NCBI GenBank assembly: GCA_029880665.1
Contig: JAOUNZ010000065.1
Span: forward strand, 1-6,112
Source of the DNA: Candidatus Nitrosopumilus sp.
GTDB lineage: Archaea > Thermoproteota > Nitrososphaeria > Nitrososphaerales > Nitrosopumilaceae
Direction of reading: 5' to 3'
Length of the DNA stretch: 6,112 nucleotides
Positions within the stretch are counted from its first letter, which is position 1. Each line of letters starts with the position of its first letter. Positions 1 through 4,957 of the stretch are shown one piece after another. The position numbers and the translations under genes are program-made. Below the pieces are notes generated by a model. The model worked only from the letters and a program-made list of their open reading frames with translations, was not told where the DNA came from and made no database searches.

Positions 1-1
1 A

Positions 2-403
2 GATGCACATGGCATAGAGCTTACCTCTCAAGATTTTGAAAATGTTGAATCTAATCAAGCTTTACTTAATATTAAAAGAACCGTTACAATGTCAAAAAAA
101 TACACTATGACAAAATTAGAGTCAAATATGTATGAAAATTTTGAAAAATTATTGGAAATGATAGTAAAAAATTCTATTGACATTAAACATGAAAAAAATC
201 AAAAAACGACTGAAATTGTGGTGTCTCCCAACATGTCAAAGTTGCCTAAAATTTTTCAAATTGGCTTAAAAATAGGCATTGAGTATGAAATCCAATTAAT
301 AAAAACTTTGACAGGTAAGGCCAAAAAAGAGCAATTGTCCTCAGATGTCTTATCGAAAATGATCAAAGACAGTAACAAGATTTTACAGTCCCTTGATAGT
401 TGA
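2..403 (+). CDS. Unrecognised protein, probably 5'-truncated by the window edge
   Basis: I do not recognise this protein. The first ATG in frame is at 89 and gives 104 residues. However, the same frame is open back to base 2 (about 29 further codons beginning DAHGIELTSQDF), with normal-looking residue composition and A/T-ending codons, so I read it as the C-terminal 133 residues of a longer protein. The visible part is soluble, charged and mostly helical by composition, with no membrane segment, cysteine cluster or nucleotide-binding motif. A segment near KIFQIGLKIGIEYEIQLIKT could be an amphipathic helix. The alternative is a start at ATG 89: a weak TATA-like stretch (TTTACTTAAT, 60-69) lies about 25 bases upstream, which would fit a leaderless transcript. 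That the frame codes for protein is likely; the start is unsettled. Confidence 0.6.
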   Translation, partial: DAHGIELTSQDFENVESNQALLNIKRTVTMSKKYTMTKLESNMYENFEKLLEMIVKNSIDIKHEKNQKTTEIVVSPNMSKLPKIFQIGLKIGIEYEIQLIKTLTGKAKKEQLSSDVLSKMIKDSNKILQSLDS

Positions 404-407
404 ATTG

Positions 408-414
408 TCTTTTT
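408..414 (+). terminator. T-tract after the first gene
   Basis: TCTTTTT begins four bases after the stop codon at 401-403. Archaeal RNA polymerase often terminates at short T-runs without a hairpin, so this could end the first transcript. The run is short (five consecutive T) in AT-rich DNA, so support is modest. Confidence 0.3.
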
Positions 415-517
415 AAATAATTTGACTTCGCTAACTCAAGAAATCAAAAAATGACACATTGATATTCTGATTTAACGTGGTTTTTTAGAGGATAGGGTTT
501 TGACAGATCTTGTGGTT

Positions 518-524
518 GGATGAT
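518..524 (+). promoter_or_regulatory. Possible ribosome binding site for the 50-residue ORF
   Basis: GGATGAT ends five bases before the ATG at 530 and partly matches the archaeal Shine-Dalgarno core GGAGGTGAT, about 5 of 7 positions when aligned on TGAT. It supports the choice of 530 as a start, together with an in-frame TGA at 521-523 that rules out a longer N-terminus. Confidence 0.3.
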
Positions 525-529
525 TTACA

Positions 530-682
530 ATGTCACAGCATAACGAAATCAATGATGATTCTGGCGAAGAAAGAGTTGAAAATCGATTCTTGAAATTATA
601 TCCTGACTATGATTATTCAGTGAAGTCGTCTTCCAAAGAAAAGGATGTGCGAAAAAAGAAAAAAATGAAGACCATGTATTGA
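530..682 (+). CDS. Small hypothetical protein, 50 residues, acidic head and basic tail
   Basis: This short ORF runs from ATG 530 to TGA 680-682. I do not recognise the family. Residues 1-18 are acidic and polar (MSQHNEINDDSGEERVEN), residues 19-31 hold an aromatic patch (RFLKLYPDYDYSV), and the end is strongly basic (a KKKK run after VR, then MKTMY). There is no membrane helix, cysteine or histidine cluster, so it is probably soluble and could bind nucleic acid or a protein partner; that is inference from charge only. An in-frame stop 9 bases upstream fixes the start. It lies alone between two + strand genes with gaps of 126 and 117 bases. The ordered charge pattern and the Shine-Dalgarno-like GGATGAT favour a real gene, but a chance ORF of this size is possible. 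Confidence 0.45.
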   Translation: MSQHNEINDDSGEERVENRFLKLYPDYDYSVKSSSKEKDVRKKKKMKTMY

Positions 683-766
683 TTTATTTCAGAAAAATTA
701 AGGACAGTTAAATTTTTAATTGACTTTTGACATGTTGATTTTCAACTACGAAACACATGACCTAAC

Positions 767-773
767 TTTATAA
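767..773 (+). promoter_or_regulatory. TATA box of the zinc-finger gene
   Basis: TTTATAA is centred about 30 bases before ATG 800. Archaeal transcription normally begins about 25-27 bases after the TATA centre, which places the RNA start at or just before that ATG. This implies a leaderless or nearly leaderless mRNA and argues against the upstream in-frame TTG at 782 as the start. Confidence 0.55.
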
Positions 774-799
774 CTCTGGAATTGTGTCTCTCTATATTT

Positions 800-1084
800 A
801 TGAAAAATCCATTTAATACAAGAAATAACTGTACTCAATGTGATGCTAAATTCTCAAACCATGAAGATCTGGTAGCACACGTAAGACCCGAACATCATAA
901 AACTATAGTTAAATGCCAAAAATGTGGCATGGAATTCATCCATGAAAAAGACAGGCTTCATCATGCAAGAAAAGAGCATGAAGAGGAAATGAGAGAGCGT
1001 TCCAATAGGAAATCATATCCTGATGAATATCATACTCAAAGCAGAGTTGACCGATTCAGGGCCAGATTTAGTGATAAACTCTAA
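800..1084 (+). CDS. Small protein with two C2H2 zinc fingers
   Basis: A 94-residue cytoplasmic protein with two tandem C2H2 fingers. Finger 1 uses C11, C14, H27 and H32; finger 2 follows directly and has the same Cys-x2-Cys-x12-His-x4-His spacing. Each finger has the usual aromatic residue three positions after the second Cys (AKF, MEF) and a Leu before the first His. The tail after finger 2 is highly charged, acidic then basic (EEEMRER, then RVDRFRARF), and could contact nucleic acid or a partner. Small C2H2 proteins are known in archaea and are often assumed to be regulators; no target is shown here. I chose ATG 800 over TTG 782 because the TATA box at 767-773 suits a leaderless start at 800, and the six extra residues (MCLSIF) add nothing to the fold. 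The fold is secure, the function unknown. It converges with the antiporter gene. Confidence 0.85.
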   Translation: MKNPFNTRNNCTQCDAKFSNHEDLVAHVRPEHHKTIVKCQKCGMEFIHEKDRLHHARKEHEEEMRERSNRKSYPDEYHTQSRVDRFRARFSDKL

Positions 1085-1104
1085 TGAGCATATTTTATGT
1101 AACC

Positions 1105-1121
1105 GTGATTGCTAAAATCAC
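1105..1121. other. Short perfect hairpin between convergent genes
   Basis: GTGATT-gctaa-AATCAC forms a perfect 6-bp stem with a 5-base loop. It lies 20 bases past the zinc-finger stop and overlaps the antiporter stop codon (1118-1120, minus strand). No T-run follows closely on either strand, so it is not a classical terminator. It may mark the shared 3' ends or be chance. Confidence 0.25.
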
Positions 1122-2743
1122 CTTGGCATGGAATTGATATTCTTAGTATCTGTTAATAATTCCATTACTCCTTTGTTTGTTACAATTCCGATTACCTTTC
1201 CGCTGTTTTTAGGATCAATGATTGGGATCATGTCAAACGGATGAGTGTTCATTTTTTGAATTACTGAAAATAGATATTCGTCAGGTAATGCGGTATGGAA
1301 TTTTCTATACATCACATCTGCAATGGTTGTGCTGTCACGTGTTTTTTTATGGGATCTGTCTATCTCATTCTTTGAGACAAGCCCTACAAGATTCTCTTCT
1401 TTATCAAATACCAGAAATGGGCTTTTTGTAATTTTGTTATTTTCAACAAATTCTTTGATTGTGATATCTGGTCTTGTTTTGGAAAATTCTGTATTGATAA
1501 TTGCAATGACTGGAGTATCTGACACCACTCTTCTGAAATAGATTGGAATGAGACCAAGTTCTAGAGTTCCTACTTTGACATGTATTATCTTCTTTAATTT
1601 ACGTTGGAGTTCCACCGTTGATATTATCATGGTAATCAGTGTTCCGAGAACTAAAAGTGAGAATAACTTGTCGCCCATTATTTCTGCCTGAAGCAAAGAC
1701 AACATCAGCGCCAAATCCACTGCCCCTTTAGACATTACTCCATATGCTACAGTTGTTGCAGGTCGCATGTTTGCTATGCGTACTGCGATGTAGGAACTCA
1801 GAAATTTTACTCCTGTCATGATTGCTATGAAAATTATGATTATCCACCATTCTAATTCTAAAAATGCCATGCTGAAATGAAGTCCAATACCTGCAAAGAA
1901 TATTGGAATGAAAATTCCGTACCCTACTACGCTGACATTCTTTGAAATTTCCTGATATTCGTCTTTGCTCATCCTTGATACTGCAATACCTAAAAGAAGC
2001 GCACCTATGGCCCCGTGAACTCCGCTGATTTCCGCAAAATATGCTACCAGTAGAATCACTCCAATCACAATGCCAAAATATGCTTGTTTGACACGAAGAT
2101 GATTTTTAAGCAGTCTAAAGAACGGCGGCAATCCAAACACAGAGATGATTCCTGCTACTGCAAAAAAGAGTATCATTTTTGCAAAAAGCCAAACCATTTC
2201 AGTTATGTCTGGAAGTTCGGAGCCTGTATCTATCTGAATAAATACACTTACAAAAATTATTGCAATAAACTCTACAATTGCAGTTACAGTAAAAATTTCT
2301 AACCCGATCGTAGATTTCAGTTTTCCAAGATCACTTAGTACCTTAGCTGTGACTCCCAAACTCGAAGCTGCAATGACACTTGCAATTGCAAACGCCTTCA
2401 CAAAATCCATATTTATGGCCACTCCGAAAACTCCTGCAACCACAAATGGAATCAAAAATGCAATTGCAGAACCTGCAAATATCTTCCCTCTCATGACTTT
2501 GAATAAACCTGCAATATCGATTTCTTCAAGACCTATTAGAAAGAACAAGAAAAATACCCCGATTGAGACAAAAAGTTCTATTGCTTCAATTGGATGCACT
2601 ATTGCCAAAAATGCAGGACCTACAATGATTCCTGCAAGAACATTTCCAAGTATTGCCGGTTGGCCTATTCTATGAAGTAATTCCCCTCCTATCTTTGCTG
2701 CAATAAGCAATACTGCTATGAATAGGATCGCTTCAAAAGCCAT
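1118..2743 (-). CDS. CPA2-family cation/proton antiporter with C-terminal CBS pair
   Basis: A 541-residue inner-membrane protein. Residues 1 to about 385 form the Na+/H+ exchanger domain (Kef/NapA-like, PF00999 type) with roughly 12-13 hydrophobic helices. Recognisable marks are GQPAILGNVLAGIIVGP (27-43), FFLIGLEEID (67-76), and a TM4-like ASSLGVTAKVLSDLG (126-140). K313 (TGVKFLSSY) matches the lysine seen in TM10 of NhaA/NapA-type exchangers. At the ion-binding helix, where relatives carry Asp-Asp, Asn-Asp or Gln-Asp, this protein has V157-E158 (TAIVEFIAII). The soluble C-terminus holds two CBS motifs (about 425-465 and 475-530) in place of the usual RCK/TrkA-N domain; CBS pairs often bind adenine nucleotides, suggesting gating by energy state. 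It probably exchanges Na+ or K+ for H+; the ion and direction cannot be read from sequence. It lies 43 bases downstream of the DUF6659-like gene. Confidence 0.88.
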   Translation of the reverse strand: MAFEAILFIAVLLIAAKIGGELLHRIGQPAILGNVLAGIIVGPAFLAIVHPIEAIELFVSIGVFFLFFLIGLEEIDIAGLFKVMRGKIFAGSAIAFLIPFVVAGVFGVAINMDFVKAFAIASVIAASSLGVTAKVLSDLGKLKSTIGLEIFTVTAIVEFIAIIFVSVFIQIDTGSELPDITEMVWLFAKMILFFAVAGIISVFGLPPFFRLLKNHLRVKQAYFGIVIGVILLVAYFAEISGVHGAIGALLLGIAVSRMSKDEYQEISKNVSVVGYGIFIPIFFAGIGLHFSMAFLELEWWIIIIFIAIMTGVKFLSSYIAVRIANMRPATTVAYGVMSKGAVDLALMLSLLQAEIMGDKLFSLLVLGTLITMIISTVELQRKLKKIIHVKVGTLELGLIPIYFRRVVSDTPVIAIINTEFSKTRPDITIKEFVENNKITKSPFLVFDKEENLVGLVSKNEIDRSHKKTRDSTTIADVMYRKFHTALPDEYLFSVIQKMNTHPFDMIPIIDPKNSGKVIGIVTNKGVMELLTDTKNINSMPR

Positions 2744-2768
2744 GCTGATTGAATAATGAATATGTCAA

Positions 2769-2776
2769 TAGATAAA
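2769..2776 (-). promoter_or_regulatory. Possible TATA box for the antiporter gene
   Basis: On the minus strand TTTATCTA is centred about 29 bases before ATG 2743, in the 43-base gap after the upstream gene's stop. The distance suits a leaderless antiporter transcript, so the gene may be transcribed alone as well as by read-through. The motif is imperfect. Confidence 0.35.
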
Positions 2777-2786
2777 CTAAACAATT

Positions 2787-3185
2787 CTAAATTGTTGTTA
2801 TAGTGATGTCGTCAAACAATACTTCTGCTCTTTTTATGATATTCTTATCGTCTGCATCTGGTTCTGCTGTGATTAAAACTAAATTTTCACCAATTGGTAC
2901 GCTGATGATTAGCTGTTTTGTTCTCCTTGATGCGATATAGTCAATCGGACCTAACAGATCGTCTAATTCCTGCCTCATTTTAAAATCCAACTGCATCTGC
3001 ATATACATCATTCTTATTTTGTCATCTTCTAATGTCGGTGTTAATCCTTTTTTCAAACCTCCTGCAATCAATTTTCCAAGCTGGTTAATGACTCCGACAT
3101 GTCTTACTTTGTCTTCTTCTGATAACTTTACACATGCTTCTTCCAATTTTTTAATGTCCTTGTCTGTGAGAAGTGGCACATACAT
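2787..3185 (-). CDS. Small thaumarchaeal protein, DUF6659-like, possible Roadblock/profilin-like fold
   Basis: A 132-residue soluble protein. It resembles a family of short thaumarchaeal proteins that I recall as DUF6659; the name is from memory. Order of elements: N-terminal helix (about 8-22), a strand pair VRHVGVINQLGKLIAGG (27-43), a Met-rich helix DDKIRMMYMQMQLDFKMRQE (54-73), a strand pair (IDYIASRRTKQLIISVPI, then NLVLITAEPDA, about 81-111), and a final helix. The strand pair-helix-strand layout, with GKLIAGG and PIGENLVLI, is like Roadblock/LC7 or profilin-type sensor domains; this is inference. No catalytic motif is seen. ATG 3185 is the first good start; an ATG 13 bases upstream is out of frame. 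The antiporter follows on the same strand, but a regulatory link is untested. Confidence 0.75.
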   Translation of the reverse strand: MYVPLLTDKDIKKLEEACVKLSEEDKVRHVGVINQLGKLIAGGLKKGLTPTLEDDKIRMMYMQMQLDFKMRQELDDLLGPIDYIASRRTKQLIISVPIGENLVLITAEPDADDKNIIKRAEVLFDDITITTI

Positions 3186-3347
3186 GTCTAATTTTCATGA
3201 TTATTTCAACTATTTGATATGTGCATTCGATCATATTTTCAAACTTGTCTTGGCATGTAGGAAGAATAAATAGGATTGGGTATTTATCATGTTGCTCTAG
3301 AAAACATCCAAAAAACTAGACTCTATCTATAGAACCACTGTGTATTG

Positions 3348-3396
3348 GTGACGCAAAAGATGTCAAAACTAAGATTGATCTGATAAACTGTGACGC
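3348..3396. repeat. Two GTGACGC copies 42 bases apart upstream of the TPR gene
   Basis: GTGACGC occurs at 3348-3354 and 3390-3396, in direct orientation and four helical turns apart. The second copy abuts the TATA-like TTAATTATT. This could be a pair of activator or repressor sites for the TPR gene, or chance: a third copy lies inside hemB coding sequence near 5077. Confidence 0.2.
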
Positions 3397-3405
3397 TTAA
3401 TTATT
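3397..3405 (+). promoter_or_regulatory. TATA-like element for the TPR gene
   Basis: TTAATTATT is centred about 24 bases before ATG 3425 and 60 before ATG 3461. It could give a leaderless transcript starting at 3425, or a leader of about 35 bases for a start at 3461. The rest of the 3186-3396 divergent spacer shows no gene, tRNA or clear minus-strand TATA box; CCTATTTATTC (3264-3274, minus strand) is a weak candidate for the DUF6659-like gene. Confidence 0.35.
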
Positions 3406-3460
3406 GAACAGAAGATTTCTTTTTATGGGTATTTTAGAAAGCAAAAGTGGATTTGATATC

Positions 3461-4600
3461 ATGATTAACATTCGTTCTTTACAATGTCTGGTTTTGCTGT
3501 TTCTAGCAGGATCTTTATTCCCCTTGATTTATGCACAAATGTCTGATGAATATACAGAATTATTTCAAAATGCACAAAGTTTTGTCAAAGACAAACAGTA
3601 TGAAAATGCAATTAATGAACTAAATCTTGTTTTGGAAAGTGATCCTGGCAATATAGATGCGTTAAATGAAAAAGGTTCGATTCGTTTGATTCAGGGAAAA
3701 TATGTGAAAGCACTTCAAAGTTTTGAAAAATCTCTAGTCATCGAACCAAAAAATGTCCTTGGGCTGATTGGATTGGGCACTTCATTTTATTATCTTGATA
3801 GATATGATGATGCACAAGATGTTTTTGATTCTGTTTTAGATATCGATGTAAAAAACATTGATGCTCTAATTGGAAGTGGAAATGTTTTGGTAAAAAAACA
3901 ACAATACGATGATGCGATACTGTTTTTTAACATCGTATTGGAACAAAATTCTGAATATGTTCCTGGTTTGGTTGCAAAAGCTAGTGCTCTTTCTAACATT
4001 AATCAAAATAATGATGCGTTAATCCTTTTCAATAAAGTGCTTCAAATTGACTTGGATAATGTTCTGGCATTGAATGGGAAAGGCCAGGTATATCTGGAAT
4101 TAGAGGAATATGCCCTGTCTAAGGATGCTTTTACTGACGTTCTGGAAATTGACGCAAATAATATTACTGCGTTGTCAGGAATGGCCAAACTATATTTTCT
4201 TGAAAACAAGAATATAAAATCTGAACAACTATATGATAAAGTACTGTCATTGGATCCTGATAACATTGATGCTTTGCTTGGAAAAGCAAAAAATCTGCAA
4301 AACACTGGACGTTTAGATGAATCATTAAAGTATTATGATGAGGCCTTAGAGGTAGATCCTGATAATCTGGAAGCGGCAAATGGTAAAGACAGTATTCTAA
4401 ACAACCAAGTGAATTATTCACTTGATCTGATTCTGGTTATCACGATTATTGGAAGCGTCACTTCTGTAATCTCTTTTATTGTTATGATGATCAAAATTAA
4501 AGAAAACACCCGTCTAAAAGATAAAGTGATTATTGCCGATGAACAGATTGAAGAACTTGTTGACAAGTTTATGAAAAATTCAACAAAACCTAAGGACTAG
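3461..4600 (+). CDS. Secreted, membrane-anchored TPR-repeat protein
   Basis: A 379-residue protein from ATG 3461. Residues 1-25 form a signal peptide: Arg5, a hydrophobic core (LVLLFLAGSLF), and a likely cut after IYA before Gln26. Eight TPR units of exactly 34 residues follow (about 31-302), each ending in a D/E-P-x-N-like turn such as ESDPGN or SLDPDN. One hydrophobic helix (about 320-345) then leads to a 34-residue charged tail with an amphipathic helix (IADEQIEELVDKFM). The expected topology is TPR domain outside, tail in the cytoplasm. TPRs bind proteins; a role in assembling or holding surface complexes is inference. The start at 3461 is chosen because the signal peptide begins there. 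Earlier in-frame starts (ATG 3425, TTG 3404) would add 12 or 19 residues, and the TATA-like element at 3397-3405 keeps 3425 possible. The gene is divergent from the DUF6659-like gene and stands alone. Confidence 0.82.
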   Translation: MINIRSLQCLVLLFLAGSLFPLIYAQMSDEYTELFQNAQSFVKDKQYENAINELNLVLESDPGNIDALNEKGSIRLIQGKYVKALQSFEKSLVIEPKNVLGLIGLGTSFYYLDRYDDAQDVFDSVLDIDVKNIDALIGSGNVLVKKQQYDDAILFFNIVLEQNSEYVPGLVAKASALSNINQNNDALILFNKVLQIDLDNVLALNGKGQVYLELEEYALSKDAFTDVLEIDANNITALSGMAKLYFLENKNIKSEQLYDKVLSLDPDNIDALLGKAKNLQNTGRLDESLKYYDEALEVDPDNLEAANGKDSILNNQVNYSLDLILVITIIGSVTSVISFIVMMIKIKENTRLKDKVIIADEQIEELVDKFMKNSTKPKD

Positions 4601-4624
4601 TTATTTCCAACTATTTCTATCCGA

Positions 4625-4630
4625 TTTTTT
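4625..4630 (+). terminator. T-tract terminator of the TPR gene
   Basis: Six consecutive T residues lie 24 bases after the TPR stop codon, in the 45-base gap between convergent genes. This fits archaeal T-tract termination without a hairpin. Confidence 0.4.
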
Positions 4631-4640
4631 GCAATGCGAC

Positions 4641-4645
4641 AAAAA
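4641..4645 (-). terminator. T-tract terminator of the hemA-hemB-orf103 operon
   Basis: On the minus strand TTTTT directly follows the TAA stop of the 103-residue gene. With the + strand T6 only 10 bases away, each convergent transcript has its own T-tract in the same short spacer. Confidence 0.35.
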
Positions 4646-4957
4646 TTAACCATAATCCACATATCTGTTATATCTTGTCTCGATCTCTTTGTTGTTTCCT
4701 GATTTTACTTTTTCATATTCCTCGTTTTTTCTAAACCTGATATACTTACAAATTTCCAAAAATGCTTCATCATTGGGGTATGATTCGAAAACTGGTTCTA
4801 TCATCATCAGATACTCTACTGTCTTTTCTCTAAACTCTTCTCTTGTAGGTTTCCTGACTCCTTTCATCCTGAACCAAACTGTCGCCCAACTTGCACCAAT
4901 AACATGTGGCAATAAATCAAAGGCTCTTTGAATTTCAAAACGTTCGTCGTTTCTCAT
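4646..4957 (-). CDS. Unrecognised 103-residue protein coupled to hemB
   Basis: I do not recognise the family. The protein is soluble, charged and probably mostly helical. Notable stretches are AFDLLPHVIGASWATVWFRM (12-31), with two Trp, then a basic linker (KGVRKPTREEFREK), a second helix (VEYLMMIEPVFESY) and a Lys/Arg/Tyr-rich end (YIRFRKNEEYEKV, then YNRYVDYG). It has one Cys and one His, so a metal site is unlikely by itself. Its ATG overlaps the hemB TGA as ATGA, which points to translational coupling and real expression as the third known gene of the hemA-hemB run. That position suggests, but does not show, a role near tetrapyrrole synthesis. The overlap and the reading direction make a chance ORF unlikely. 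Confidence 0.7.
   Translation of the reverse strand: MRNDERFEIQRAFDLLPHVIGASWATVWFRMKGVRKPTREEFREKTVEYLMMIEPVFESYPNDEAFLEICKYIRFRKNEEYEKVKSGNNKEIETRYNRYVDYG

Noticed and set aside
782..799. TTG 782 as start of the zinc-finger gene
   Set aside because: It lies too close to the TATA box at 767-773 to be within the mRNA, whereas ATG 800 fits a leaderless start.
683..799. Another small gene or a regulatory RNA between the 50-residue ORF and the zinc-finger gene
   Set aside because: Only short palindromes and the TATA box are visible; no open frame with a plausible start was found.
2349..2675. A + strand open frame of 108 codons inside the antiporter gene
   Set aside because: It is antisense to the membrane domain, has low-complexity Thr/Ala/Ile/Pro composition, matches no family and has no upstream signal.
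3019..3273. A + strand open frame crossing the DUF6659-like gene and the spacer
   Set aside because: Most of it is antisense to a gene with family resemblance, and the rest has no recognisable sequence or ribosome binding site.
3186..3460. A tRNA or small RNA gene in the divergent spacer
   Set aside because: No T-loop GGTTCGAATCC-like sequence, no long paired acceptor stem and no GC-rich island is visible; only a short ACCA/TGGT pairing was seen near 3336-3348.
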